From Candidatus Thorarchaeota archaeon (GTDB lineage: Archaea; Asgardarchaeota; Thorarchaeia; Thorarchaeales; Thorarchaeaceae): a stretch of 33,099 nt of DNA. The position numbers were made by a program, and so were the translations under genes. The notes beneath the pieces were generated by a model. The model was not told the origin of the DNA. It ran no database searches and saw nothing but the letters and a program-made list of their open reading frames with translations. Below are positions 15,504 through 23,397 of the stretch, piece after piece (the first letter of the stretch is position 1; the number at the start of each line of letters is the position of its first letter). The stretch is from positions 1 through 33,099 of the forward strand of contig PRDJ01000075.1 of the NCBI GenBank assembly GCA_003345555.1, in the 5' to 3' direction.

Positions 15504-17336
15504 TTGTGCGGCATAACTGGTATTGTGAGCCTCAATCGCGAGAACATTGGTGAGGTTCTTGTCAAGTGTGGACGCAAACTGACCTACCGGGGGTACGATT
15601 CCGTTGGTCTTGCAGCTGTTCACGAAGGCAAGGTCGACCTTAGGAAAGATGTCGGGACAGTGGATGCTGTAGACAAGTTACTTGGATTGTCCAAGATGAA
15701 GGGAGACAGAGGAATTGTACAACTCAGATGGGCTACATACGGTCCGCCAACAAAGCTGAATGCCCAACCACATTTCGCATGTGATGATTCAATCTATGGG
15801 GCTCACAACGGCAATATCCACAATTACGTCGAGTATCGAAGGGAGCTTGTAGAAACAGGTCATATCGTGCGTTCTGAGAATGATGGAGAGCTTTGTGTTC
15901 ACGCGGTAGATAAGTACTACGAACAGACAGGCGACATGCTTGAAGCCGTGAGGCTTTCTACACGCGATTTGAAAGGTGCCTTTTCATTTGCTGTTGGCAG
16001 GGCAGACAGCAGGGAGATCTATGCCGTCAAGATGGGCTCTTCGCTTGTTGCTGGTGTGGGTAACGAAGAAACGATCGCATCAAGTGACTTGCCTTCAATA
16101 CTTCCAGTTACTAACAACATCATCTACCTTGCCGACGGAGAAATGCTGGCGCTCTCTCCAGAGAAGGTCGAGGTGTACAGAATCGAAGATGGGAAGCGAC
16201 TCACTCGGAAGCCCGAACCCACAACCATCGACGTGCATGCCGCAGAGAAGGGCGGCTTTCCGCACTTCATGCTCAAAGAGATTAACGAACAGCCGAAGGT
16301 TGCTCAAGACGTAATGGGAGTTCTTCAGGGAGCCAAGTCCGATGAATGGCTGAATATCATAGAAGAATCAAAGAATCTGTACCTCGTGGCTTGTGGGTCG
16401 TCCTACAATGCGGGAGTGGTAGGGGCCTATTACTTCAATCGACTGGCAGGCATACCTCTTGTTCCCTCCATTGGTGGCCAGTTCGAGTCCATGTACGGCA
16501 GGGCCTTGGATGAAGACAGCCTGTCCATCTTGGTTTCCCAAAGCGGAGAGACCAAGGATATACTCAACGTCCTGAATCTCGTGAAGAGTCAAGGCAGAGG
16601 GAAAACACTGGGCATTGTCAACGTCATAGGGAGTACCCTAATGTTCAATGCCGACGCGTACATACCTATGGCCTGCGGGTACGAAGTGAGCGTCCCAGCC
16701 ACAAAGACGTACTTCTCTCAGACAGTCATCTTTGCCTATCTGGCAGCGATGCTCGGCGAGAGAAATGGCACCTTGGACAGACAAGAAGCCAAGTCCATTG
16801 TTCGGATGTTAAGTCAGGACCTTCCAACACAGGCCCAAGCAACAATCGACCACACTGGAATCCTTGCAAAGAATCTCGCAAAGACCTTGATCGGTGTAAA
16901 GGATCTTTACTGTTTAGGCTACGGCATGACCGATGGAGTAGCCCGTGAGGGAGCACTCAAAATAAAGGAGATATGTTACAATCACTGTGAAGGAATGTAC
17001 AGTTCCGAGTTCAAGCACGGCCCACTAAGTATCGTCACAAGAGACTACCCTGTGATATTTGTAACGACACCCGAAGACAGCTGGATGGTAATCAACCACA
17101 TCAACGAGGTCAAGTGCAGGTTTGGTCGTGCGATAATCGTGGGTGAGCGGGAGAGCAGCCTTGAGCCGTACGTCTCAAACGAGGTTGACTACTTGGAGGT
17201 CCCGAAAGGGAACATAGTACTCAATCCGATGATAGATGTCATCCCACTTCAGCTTCTTAGCTATTTCCTGTCAGTGGACCTAGGCATAGATCCGGATTTG
17301 CCGCGGAATCTATCCAAGACACTCACAGTTGACTGA
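15504..17336 (+). CDS. glmS: Glutamine-fructose-6-phosphate aminotransferase (isomerising), GlmS
   Basis: Makes glucosamine-6-phosphate from fructose-6-phosphate and glutamine, the first step to UDP-GlcNAc. It is full length (610 aa). The N-terminal Ntn-hydrolase domain begins TTG-TGC, so the nucleophile is C2 once Met is removed: this fixes the TTG start. LTYRGYDSVG (26-35), RWATYGPP (75-82), NAQPH and HNGNIHNY follow. Two SIS domains bind the sugar: ACGSSYNAG and SQSGETKD in the first, EGALKIKEICYNHCEG and FKHGPLS in the second. The C-terminus PRNLSKTLTVD matches the usual PRNLAKSVTVE tail. GAAGGG precedes the TTG. Bracketed by a winged-helix regulator and a small minus-strand gene. No glmS ribozyme-like leader was recognised. 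Confidence 0.97.
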   Translation: MCGITGIVSLNRENIGEVLVKCGRKLTYRGYDSVGLAAVHEGKVDLRKDVGTVDAVDKLLGLSKMKGDRGIVQLRWATYGPPTKLNAQPHFACDDSIYGAHNGNIHNYVEYRRELVETGHIVRSENDGELCVHAVDKYYEQTGDMLEAVRLSTRDLKGAFSFAVGRADSREIYAVKMGSSLVAGVGNEETIASSDLPSILPVTNNIIYLADGEMLALSPEKVEVYRIEDGKRLTRKPEPTTIDVHAAEKGGFPHFMLKEINEQPKVAQDVMGVLQGAKSDEWLNIIEESKNLYLVACGSSYNAGVVGAYYFNRLAGIPLVPSIGGQFESMYGRALDEDSLSILVSQSGETKDILNVLNLVKSQGRGKTLGIVNVIGSTLMFNADAYIPMACGYEVSVPATKTYFSQTVIFAYLAAMLGERNGTLDRQEAKSIVRMLSQDLPTQAQATIDHTGILAKNLAKTLIGVKDLYCLGYGMTDGVAREGALKIKEICYNHCEGMYSSEFKHGPLSIVTRDYPVIFVTTPEDSWMVINHINEVKCRFGRAIIVGERESSLEPYVSNEVDYLEVPKGNIVLNPMIDVIPLQLLSYFLSVDLGIDPDLPRNLSKTLTVD

Positions 17337-17337
17337 A

Positions 17338-17721
17338 TCAGTCTTGACCTGTCTCGCCAATTCTGATTAGCCTCATAGCAGATGATGATACGTTTCCGGC
17401 ATCAAAACCTTCTCTGATGTTGACCAACTCATCATCGCCCACTTGAAGCACGGCAGTGAGCTTGGTCTCTTCGGCCAAAGCCCACTGGCCAAAGATGTCG
17501 AGATTGCTGCCGACCTTACATTCGAGAAGACCCGCAGTACCGGAGCTCGACCACCAGCTGAGGCATCGGCCGGAATGCCCAAGACTCTCAAGCATCTCCT
17601 TCCACAGCTTCTTGAGCTGCGTGGGGCCATGGCTGTTCCGGAACGTTATCAGAACGTTGCCTTTCCGTTGGTTGAGCTCTTGGCGGATTGTCCCCATCTC
17701 AGAATCTGAAAACAGCGTCAT
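17338..17721 (-). CDS. Hypothetical protein (127 aa)
   Basis: I do not recognise a family. The product is a mixed alpha/beta, soluble-looking protein with GNVLITFRNSHG, a helix-like QLKKLWKEMLESLG, a CLSWW patch and TAVLQVGDDELVNIREGFD, with an overall strand-helix-strand rhythm like a small ACT/ferredoxin or sensory fold. Support for it being real: the ATG (17721) lies 29 nt from a TATA-like box (17746-17755) on the minus strand, and the stop is one base beyond the glmS stop, as is usual for convergent genes in this window. Plus-strand open frames over the same bases are shorter and lack such signals. Confidence 0.6.
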   Translation of the reverse strand: MTLFSDSEMGTIRQELNQRKGNVLITFRNSHGPTQLKKLWKEMLESLGHSGRCLSWWSSSGTAGLLECKVGSNLDIFGQWALAEETKLTAVLQVGDDELVNIREGFDAGNVSSSAMRLIRIGETGQD

Positions 17722-17745
17722 TTGACTGTCTGCTTATGCTATGCT

Positions 17746-17755
17746 GGTTAAAAGC
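17746..17755 (-). promoter_or_regulatory. TATA-like box of the 127-aa hypothetical gene
   Basis: The minus strand reads GCTTTTAACC centred 29 nt before the ATG at 17721, consistent with a leaderless mRNA. Confidence 0.45.
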
Positions 17756-17765
17756 TCCGCGCTAC

Positions 17766-17775
17766 GGATAAAAGG
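17766..17775 (+). promoter_or_regulatory. TATA-like box of the ATP-grasp ligase gene
   Basis: GGATAAAAGG is centred about 28 nt before the TTG at 17799, which supports this TTG as the first codon of a leaderless transcript. Confidence 0.5.
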
Positions 17776-17798
17776 AATTCGAGAATCGTTGAATTGAG

Positions 17799-18704
17799 TT
17801 GGATATCTTGGCCAAACCGCATTTCGAAGTGGGACTCTTCTCGTCTGATCCGTACTCTCCCCGGGTGCAAAGCTTGACCACGGCATTTCAGAATCGTGGT
17901 GTCAATGCCATTCAGGTGATTCCGTGGAAGATTGCCCGAACGGGCTCAACCAACACCCATCGTGTTGCGACAGGTGGTAAGGATTTGACGGACCTAGACT
18001 TGCTGCTCGTGTTGGATCTCGGCGCCACTGAAATCGGAGCGTTCTTCAACCGAGTGGGGCTCCTATCGGCTCTGGCAGAGTCGGGCGTCGAGATCATCAA
18101 CTCCGTTTCGTCTATACTCCTTATGCGAAACAAAGCCGAAACCATGCGTAAGCTAATTTCAGCAGGGCTACCAGTCCCAGAGACTCTCATTACAGAGTCC
18201 ATCGACATCGCTGTTGATTTCCTTAGATCACACACGCCTTGTGTATTGAAGCCCATAACAGGCTTTGGAGGTCAGGGTGTTCAACTAGTCAAACGCGAGT
18301 TCGATCTTGAGAACATACATGATTATCTCAAGATTCACAGTCAGGCTTACGGAAAAGGGGCCTTTCTTCTTCAGGAGTACATCGAGAATCCCGGGTATGA
18401 TGTTAGGGCTCTGGTTGTCGAAGGCGAAGTCATCGCGACAATGAAGAGGATCGGGGGAGAAGGTATCACTAGAAATATCCACGCGGGTGGGCTACCCCGC
18501 AAGAACGATATAGACGTGGCTGAGCTGGCAATCGGTGCCGCAAAGTCGGTTCGCGGTAGATTGGTGGGGGTGGACATCATTCCAGATCTCTCAGGACAAC
18601 TCTGGGTGCTGGAAGCGAATGCGACTCCGGGCTGGTCGGGCTTACAGCAAGTGACGGATTTCGATATCTCCGACAGAATAGCAGGTGTATTCAGTCGCGA
18701 CTAG
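17799..18704 (+). CDS. RimK-like ATP-grasp ligase
   Basis: A 301-residue ATP-grasp enzyme of the RimK/MptN/CofF/LysX group, which joins an amino acid (often Glu) to a carboxylate through an acyl phosphate. Visible: pre-ATP-grasp Rossmann-like strands (FEVGLFSSD, LDLLLVLDLG), INSVSSILLMRNKAETMRKL (100-119), the ATP lysine in CVLKPITGFGGQGV (K151), LQEYIENPGYDVRALVV (191-207), and metal-binding D259, E272 and N274 (VGVDI, LEANATPGWSGLQ). The last motif is characteristic of RimK-type ligases. The substrate is uncertain: tetrahydromethanopterin, coenzyme F420, LysW or ribosomal protein S6 modification are all known in the group. It opens a run of six plus-strand genes. TTG 17799 fits the TATA-like box at 17766; a second TTG at 17808 is possible. 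Confidence 0.88.
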   Translation: MDILAKPHFEVGLFSSDPYSPRVQSLTTAFQNRGVNAIQVIPWKIARTGSTNTHRVATGGKDLTDLDLLLVLDLGATEIGAFFNRVGLLSALAESGVEIINSVSSILLMRNKAETMRKLISAGLPVPETLITESIDIAVDFLRSHTPCVLKPITGFGGQGVQLVKREFDLENIHDYLKIHSQAYGKGAFLLQEYIENPGYDVRALVVEGEVIATMKRIGGEGITRNIHAGGLPRKNDIDVAELAIGAAKSVRGRLVGVDIIPDLSGQLWVLEANATPGWSGLQQVTDFDISDRIAGVFSRD

Positions 18705-18719
18705 CCAGTTATTTCCATA

Positions 18720-18729
18720 AGCTTAAAAG
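18720..18729 (+). promoter_or_regulatory. TATA-like box before the structured leader of the coiled-coil gene
   Basis: AGCTTAAAAG predicts transcription from about 18747, so the leader of the coiled-coil gene would be about 100 nt and hold the hairpins at 18752-18815. Confidence 0.45.
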
Positions 18730-18751
18730 CGGGCTAGATGGCGTCCCATTT

Positions 18752-18815
18752 ACCCGCTCGACGGGGTCACCCCGGTCGGGTGAGAATGTCGTGGAATCCT
18801 TCCTGCTTTGCAGGA
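18752..18815 (+). other. Structured 5' leader or candidate small RNA
   Basis: Two hairpins lie in the 142-nt gap before the coiled-coil gene. The first has an outer stem ACCCG (18752-18756) with CGGGT (18777-18781) and an inner stem CGGGG (18762-18766)-TCA-CCCCG (18770-18774). The second is a perfect TCCTGC-TTT-GCAGGA (18801-18815). No known riboswitch, snoRNA or SRP signature was recognised. The section could be a leader element or a separate RNA. Confidence 0.35.
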
Positions 18816-18846
18816 CAGCAAGACGAAGTTCTGAGGTTCAATTGGT

Positions 18847-19860
18847 TTGACAGAAGCCGCTGAAACAATTCCAGAAGACCTCGAGTTTCTACGAGCTAAG
18901 CTCAGAGAACTCAAAACGCAAGCACGAGAAGATTTGGAGCAGTTGCGGAGAGACCGCGACAAGATGCGGGAATACAAGACAATCCGAGACGAACACAACA
19001 AGGAAGTCCGTGCCCTGATAGAGTCCGTCAAGGCCGAACGTGAGGAACGTGACCGCATCAATTCTGAGATAACAGAAGCTAAGGACAAACGTACAGCCAT
19101 ACATGCACAGCTGAAGAGTGTGTACGACGAAATCCGTGACTTGAGGGACAAGATAGTGGGCAGTCCCTCGACAGACCAGAGAAGAATGATGCGGAGTGTC
19201 GAGGAACTGGAATGGAAACAGCAGACAGAACAACTCTCCATGGACGAGGAGAGACAAATCGTTGATGAGATTGCGAAGATAGAAGCCCAGCTTGTGAAGA
19301 TTGGTCAAGAGAAAGAGAAGCAGGATAAAATAAGCGAACTTCGCAGATTGGCAAGGAGACTCAAGGAGGATGCCACAGATGCTCATCAGAAGGTACTCAC
19401 GCTTTCCGAACAGTCCCAAGTCCATCATCAAGAAGTCGTGAGAATCAGGCCGCAACTGGAGCAGTATAAGAAGTCGGCCGACACAGCACACCAGAACTTC
19501 GTGGAATGGCTGAAGAAGGTCAAGGACGGGGAGACGAAACTGAAGGACGCCCGCACCCAGATTGATGATCTTCACGAGAAAATCAGGAAGCAGATGTCGG
19601 AGAGAAAAGAAGCAGAGAAGACCGGCAAGAAGGCCCAGCAGAGAGAGCAAGATAAAGAACGGCTTGATCTCGCAGTTGAGAAGCTGACTAGCGGCAAAAG
19701 AATGACGTTCGATGAGTTCATCATGGCGCAACGTGTTGTGAGTGATGATAAGAAGCGGTCCAAGAAGAAGCCCGCAACAGATGAAACTCAAGAGACAACC
19801 GCTGAAGCACCAGAAGAAGAACCGACGACTGATCAGCAAGCCGAGGAAGAGAAAGAGTAG
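18847..19860 (+). CDS. Archaeal coiled-coil protein (COG1340-like)
   Basis: 337 residues almost wholly made of heptad-rich helix, charged with Glu/Lys/Arg (coiled coil about 10-250), an interruption near DKIVGSPSTDQRRMMRSV, then a second coiled coil. Residues about 255-290 contain LDLAVEKLTSGKRMTFDEF, a small helix motif seen near the end of COG1340-type archaeal proteins, followed by an acidic, Glu/Thr/Pro-rich disordered tail. COG1340 has no assigned function. It is expressed with the DMT-RAM transporter 49 nt downstream (the two may share a transcript). The start TTG (18847) is chosen because the preceding leader carries a structured region. A long minus-strand open frame across it is an artefact of Glu/Lys codon use. 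Confidence 0.85.
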   Translation: MTEAAETIPEDLEFLRAKLRELKTQAREDLEQLRRDRDKMREYKTIRDEHNKEVRALIESVKAEREERDRINSEITEAKDKRTAIHAQLKSVYDEIRDLRDKIVGSPSTDQRRMMRSVEELEWKQQTEQLSMDEERQIVDEIAKIEAQLVKIGQEKEKQDKISELRRLARRLKEDATDAHQKVLTLSEQSQVHHQEVVRIRPQLEQYKKSADTAHQNFVEWLKKVKDGETKLKDARTQIDDLHEKIRKQMSERKEAEKTGKKAQQREQDKERLDLAVEKLTSGKRMTFDEFIMAQRVVSDDKKRSKKKPATDETQETTAEAPEEEPTTDQQAEEEKE

Positions 19861-19909
19861 CTGAGTTGGTCTTTACGCTGGCTGGCGCAAGAACGGTGGG
19901 ATTGGAGCT

Positions 19910-21181
19910 TTGAGCAGCACAAGCGAAAGGCCCGTTAGTCGCCATTCCGTTGTTTCTATCTTCTACTTTCTGGCTCTGGGAGCCGGAGTGATGCGTACAT
20001 TCTCTGTCGGTTTTGACATTGTCGCTCTCAACAAGATAATCCCTTCTGAGTACTCCATGGAATATGGTCTCATGGCACAGTGGGTCAGCTTTGTGGTCAC
20101 AAGCCTACTCGTGCTATTCCTGAGTGCAAAGAAGAGAATCGACGAGAAACCAAGACCATTGGGCTACTTGGTCGACCCTGATTTTGGCAGAATAGGTGTG
20201 CTCCCGAAGAAACCCATGATCTATACTTTCATTGGTGGTGTCTTCGCTGGCATTTCGACATTTTCCTACTACTGGTTGGTGGGAACCAATCCAGACGCAT
20301 CCGCTGTGCTACCCTTTGGTCAACTCGCCGTCATCTATCTTCTGATAGGGGATTTGATGGCTGAAAAGGACACGCCCACAATCATCGAAGTTCAGTGCAT
20401 TATGTCCATAATGTTCGGAGTGCTTCTTGTGGGAGTCTCTCCTGAAGGGGAGTTCAGTCCCCTTACATTGCTCGTGGTGCTCGTGCCAATGAACATGTCA
20501 TCTGCAGTCTTGACCTACTATCAACGGAAGACTAAGCGCCACGAAATCAGGCCCGGACTTCAGGTGGACACTCTCAACATGCGTCTCTGGTCGCTGCTCT
20601 TTCTTAACACAGTGTTCAGCCTCCTCGCAATCCCCTCTTTGAATGCCAGTTCATGGCAGATAATGACAGTGACATTTGTGCCCTTGCTCTGGGCAACCAT
20701 CGGCGGGTCCCTGACGGCATTCTTCTCGATCGTGATGTACTCAAGAGCCCTCGGACGGGGATCGATGGCTATCGTCAACTCATTGTCCTCGATTTCGGTC
20801 GTGCTCGGGATACCCTTGATGCTGATTGGCAACCTAATTGTCCCCGGATCCTTCGGGACGATTAGCACCGCTGCTTCCTTATGGACTTTGAAGATCTTTG
20901 GTGTTTCCCTTGTCATGATCGGAGTAATTGCTCTACAGGCATCAGATGTGAGAGCGATCATCATAATCAGAGTCAAACCACAAACCGGAGACCTACTGCC
21001 CCTTCTCTTCAATATCAAGGGAGTTGAGAGCGTTTCTGGGATTGCAGGTGACATTGATTACCTTCTGAGTATCAAGGCTCGTAGCCTCGCGAAGACACGG
21101 TCTCAGATACTAAGTCGGGTTCAGAAGGTTCCCGGTGTTGAGAGCATTCACACGCTCATTGTCCTCAAGGATTACAGATAA
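19910..21181 (+). CDS. DMT/EamA-like membrane transporter fused to a C-terminal RAM (Lrp/AsnC ligand-binding) domain
   Basis: 423 residues. Residues about 15-347 hold about ten membrane segments arranged like the DMT/EamA superfamily (examples: VVSIFYFLALGAGVMRTF; LWATIGGSLTAFFSIVMYSRAL near 255-280; FGVSLVMIGVIALQA near 328-342). After the last helix a soluble stretch of about 70 residues starts AIIIIRVKPQTGDLLPLLF and runs GVESVSGIAGDIDYLLSIKA to VPGVESIHTLIVLKDY: the exact beta-alpha-beta pattern of the RAM/Lrp-AsnC C-terminal effector domain, without an HTH. A membrane carrier with its own RAM domain suggests metabolite-gated transport. GGAG precedes the TTG (19910). The next gene encodes a free RAM domain. 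Confidence 0.8.
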   Translation: MSSTSERPVSRHSVVSIFYFLALGAGVMRTFSVGFDIVALNKIIPSEYSMEYGLMAQWVSFVVTSLLVLFLSAKKRIDEKPRPLGYLVDPDFGRIGVLPKKPMIYTFIGGVFAGISTFSYYWLVGTNPDASAVLPFGQLAVIYLLIGDLMAEKDTPTIIEVQCIMSIMFGVLLVGVSPEGEFSPLTLLVVLVPMNMSSAVLTYYQRKTKRHEIRPGLQVDTLNMRLWSLLFLNTVFSLLAIPSLNASSWQIMTVTFVPLLWATIGGSLTAFFSIVMYSRALGRGSMAIVNSLSSISVVLGIPLMLIGNLIVPGSFGTISTAASLWTLKIFGVSLVMIGVIALQASDVRAIIIIRVKPQTGDLLPLLFNIKGVESVSGIAGDIDYLLSIKARSLAKTRSQILSRVQKVPGVESIHTLIVLKDYR

Positions 21182-21222
21182 CAATGTGGATATGATTAGT
21201 AAAACCAGTTCGAGGTGGAAAG

Positions 21223-21477
21223 ATGGGTAACTCAATCCAAGCGTATGTGCTTATGGACATCGAAATAGGGCAGTTGGACAAAGTTGTCGAACAGCTGAGA
21301 CTCATTCAACAAGCCAACAAGATTGCCGTAGTAACAGGACACTACGACATCATAATGCGAATTCAGGTCGAAAGTCTGGAGCAGCTATACGATATCACTG
21401 TCCAAAGAATTCATACGATACCAGGAATTAGGGAGACAACCACGGCAGTGATTGAGAAAATATACGTAGTACACTAG
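21223..21477 (+). CDS. Stand-alone RAM-domain protein (Lrp/AsnC effector-binding domain)
   Basis: 84 residues forming only the RAM domain: AYVLMDIEIGQLDKVVEQL, KIAVVTGHYDIIMRIQV, and VQRIHTIPGIRETTTAVI. Lrp/AsnC proteins normally carry an N-terminal HTH, which is absent, so this probably does not bind DNA. Stand-alone RAM domains bind amino acids or other small molecules and can oligomerise with Lrp family members. The start ATG (21223) has GAGGTGG 4 nt upstream, a strong ribosome-binding site. It follows the DMT-RAM transporter by 41 nt, so the transporter's own RAM domain may pair with it. Confidence in the domain is high, in function low. Confidence 0.88.
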   Translation: MGNSIQAYVLMDIEIGQLDKVVEQLRLIQQANKIAVVTGHYDIIMRIQVESLEQLYDITVQRIHTIPGIRETTTAVIEKIYVVH

Positions 21478-21517
21478 TTCATTGCTGGAGCGGCGCTAGT
21501 GCTGTTGTGACCCATCA

Positions 21518-21526
21518 CCTTTTATG
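21518..21526 (+). promoter_or_regulatory. TATA-like box of the ABC exporter operon
   Basis: CCTTTTATG lies in the 120-nt gap, about 75 nt before the ATG at 21598, predicting a leader of roughly 50 nt. Confidence 0.4.
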
Positions 21527-21597
21527 TTGATGACCCTCGCTCCTGATGTCGGCATGCCATCATTACGTAGGATTGGCTGGCCCTGTCATAGTCGCTC

Positions 21598-22554
21598 ATG
21601 GTGGTCTGCGTGTCAGAAGAAGTCGAGATACTCGGATTGACAAAGAACTTCGGAGAACTTGTCGCACTTGACCATATTGAAGAATCAGTTCCCGAAGGAT
21701 CCATCTTCGGGCTACTTGGGCCTAATGGCGCAGGAAAGAGCACTACCATAAGGCTCCTTTGCACGCTACTGAAGCCTACTGATGGGACGGCCAAAGTAGG
21801 TGGACTGGATATCAGAGAGAGCCCTGTAAAGGTGAGAGAGATTACTGGCGTTCTTCCAGAGGAAGGAAACCACACGCTTTACCCCTCATTGACTGTCTAC
21901 GAGAATCTCGAGTACTTCGGACGGCTATACGGTGTGCCAGATGATGAGATACCGGGCCGAATACAAGACCTCCTGACTTTCATGGAGCTCTGGGAAAGGA
22001 AGGACGACAAGACTGGTACCCTCAGTACAGGCAACAGACAAAGGGTCGCACTCTGTAGAGCGCTGCTTCATAATCCGAGAGTGCTACTGCTTGATGAGCC
22101 AACTTCTGCGCTCGACCCGGTCGCGGCAAAGCGTGTTCGCGAACTCATCATGAGCCTGTCCCAGAAATACAGACAGACATTCTTCATCAACTCACACAAC
22201 TTAGCTGAGGTCCAACGAATCTGTGACAGGATAGCGATTATAGACAAGGGCAAAATCATACTGACTGGAAAAACAACAGAGTTACGTGAGAAGCTGCACG
22301 GACAGCAGGAATACAGAATAAGAATCGTTGGTGATCCAAGCAAGGCAGAATCGTTAGTCCGGTCTGTTGATTACGTCGAATCTGCAAGTACGGAGGTTGA
22401 CACGATCGTTGTCAGAATCCGGGATCCTCTTCAAAATAACTCGAAGCTGATACGCAAACTGCTGGATGCTGGCGTCAATGTCGTGGAGTTCTCCGAGGAA
22501 GAAGCATCGCTCGAAGATCTGTACTTGGAGACGATCAAAGGAGGTTCTTCGTGA
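21598..22554 (+). CDS. ABC transporter ATP-binding protein (ABC-2 exporter type)
   Basis: 318 residues. Walker A is GPNGAGKST (41-49), signature LSTGNRQR (142-149, with Gly2 changed to Thr and Gln to Asn versus LSGGQRQR), Walker B LLLDEPTS (163-170), D-loop SALDP, and H-loop INSHN (H200). The Q-loop position reads LPEEGN, where the usual Gln is Glu. After about residue 230 a C-terminal extension (REKLHGQQEYRIRI ... EEEASLEDLYLETIKG) matches ABC-2 ATPases such as DrrA/CcmA-like. It pairs with the permease starting at 22551: the last four bases (GTGA) overlap. Substrate unknown; drug or lipid export is typical. The start ATG lies after a leader. Confidence 0.92.
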   Translation: MVVCVSEEVEILGLTKNFGELVALDHIEESVPEGSIFGLLGPNGAGKSTTIRLLCTLLKPTDGTAKVGGLDIRESPVKVREITGVLPEEGNHTLYPSLTVYENLEYFGRLYGVPDDEIPGRIQDLLTFMELWERKDDKTGTLSTGNRQRVALCRALLHNPRVLLLDEPTSALDPVAAKRVRELIMSLSQKYRQTFFINSHNLAEVQRICDRIAIIDKGKIILTGKTTELREKLHGQQEYRIRIVGDPSKAESLVRSVDYVESASTEVDTIVVRIRDPLQNNSKLIRKLLDAGVNVVEFSEEEASLEDLYLETIKGGSS

Positions 22555-23315
22555 TGGCTTTTAGCAAGGCGATGTTGGTTGCCAGAGCAGACCTGAAGAT
22601 GGCACTTCAGGTCAAGTACGTCAGGCTGAGCCTAATAGGGATGGGGGCTTTCGGCCCTATTATAGCGCTGCTATTGATTGTCTTGGTTGTTGCATCGGTG
22701 CCCTTGGGAGCTGACTATTACATCCTGATGGCCTTCTTCCCTCCGATGGGGGCAACTCTCCTCGCCATGTTCTCAGTCATACCGGCGACCATGATTTCTG
22801 CAAACGCGCTTGTTGGCGAAAGAGAACAGAATACGTTGGAGCCCATCCTGTCGACGCCCCTCACAGATCGTGAGCTCCTCCTCGGCAAGACACTGAGTTC
22901 TTTTATCCCAAGCATAGCGCTTCTACTCGCTGGCACATGTGCGGTCTTGCTGGGGTCGACTATTGCGTTTGTAGTCACTGGGAAACCTTGGATGATGATT
23001 CCCGATGTTCCAGGCCTGTTCTTGATTCTTTGTGCAGCACCGTTAGTGATACTGACCGCTGTCTCAGTAAACATCATAATCAGCGGGAAGGTCAAGAGAG
23101 TCTATGAGGCCTATCAGTCGTCAGGCATGATAATCCTCGTGCTCATGATCCCGATGCTCGTTCCCATCGTCACTTTGGAGGCCGATATGCCGAATCCCAA
23201 CGTGATATGGTTAGCTAATCTCTTCACATTTCTCATTAGTATCATTCTCGTGACCGTCACATGGGCATTGGCATTGAAACGGTTCAACCGCGACACAATG
23301 GTGTCCCGAAGATAG
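22551..23315 (+). CDS. ABC-2 type transporter permease
   Basis: 254 residues with six membrane segments: about 30-50, 57-77, 115-137, 148-170, 188-210 and 218-240. The motif between the second and third segments, ALVGEREQNTLEPILSTPLTDRELLLGK (85-112), is the classic ABC-2 permease 'ERE.gTLE..L.tP....ell.gK' coupling motif. It starts GTG-ATG; the GTG overlaps the stop of the ATPase, and the ATG at 22554 is an alternative start. With the upstream ATPase it forms a complete two-component exporter. It is convergent with the gamma-carbonic-anhydrase-like gene. Confidence 0.88.
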   Translation: MMAFSKAMLVARADLKMALQVKYVRLSLIGMGAFGPIIALLLIVLVVASVPLGADYYILMAFFPPMGATLLAMFSVIPATMISANALVGEREQNTLEPILSTPLTDRELLLGKTLSSFIPSIALLLAGTCAVLLGSTIAFVVTGKPWMMIPDVPGLFLILCAAPLVILTAVSVNIIISGKVKRVYEAYQSSGMIILVLMIPMLVPIVTLEADMPNPNVIWLANLFTFLISIILVTVTWALALKRFNRDTMVSRR

Positions 23316-23327
23316 TAGCTGTGTCCC

Positions 23328-23346
23328 AGGTGGGTCTGAACCACCT
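23328..23346. repeat. Inverted repeat between convergent genes
   Basis: AGGTGG (23328-23333) and CCACCT (23341-23346) form a perfect 6-bp inverted repeat with a 7-nt loop in the 82-nt gap between convergent genes. No T-run follows on either strand, so calling it a terminator is not justified. Confidence 0.35.
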
Positions 23347-23397
23347 TCGTAGAAAAGTCATTTCTGCGGCCGTGCCCCCTGAAAGCCCCATCTCGGG

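Noticed and set aside
18889..19839. 316-residue leucine-rich open frame antisense to the coiled-coil gene
   Set aside because: Antisense of Glu/Lys/Gln-rich codons gives long Leu/Phe-rich shadow frames; the plus-strand protein is clearly genuine.
20560..21054. 164-residue minus-strand frame
   Set aside because: Antisense to the transporter-RAM gene; composition does not suggest a protein.
21527..21560. C/D-box sRNA-like sequence (TTGATGA and CTGA boxes)
   Set aside because: The C box is imperfect and no second C'/D pair with suitable spacing exists.
23328..23346. Hairpin as an intrinsic terminator for the ABC permease or gamma-CA gene
   Set aside because: No T-run follows it on either strand; listed only as a repeat.
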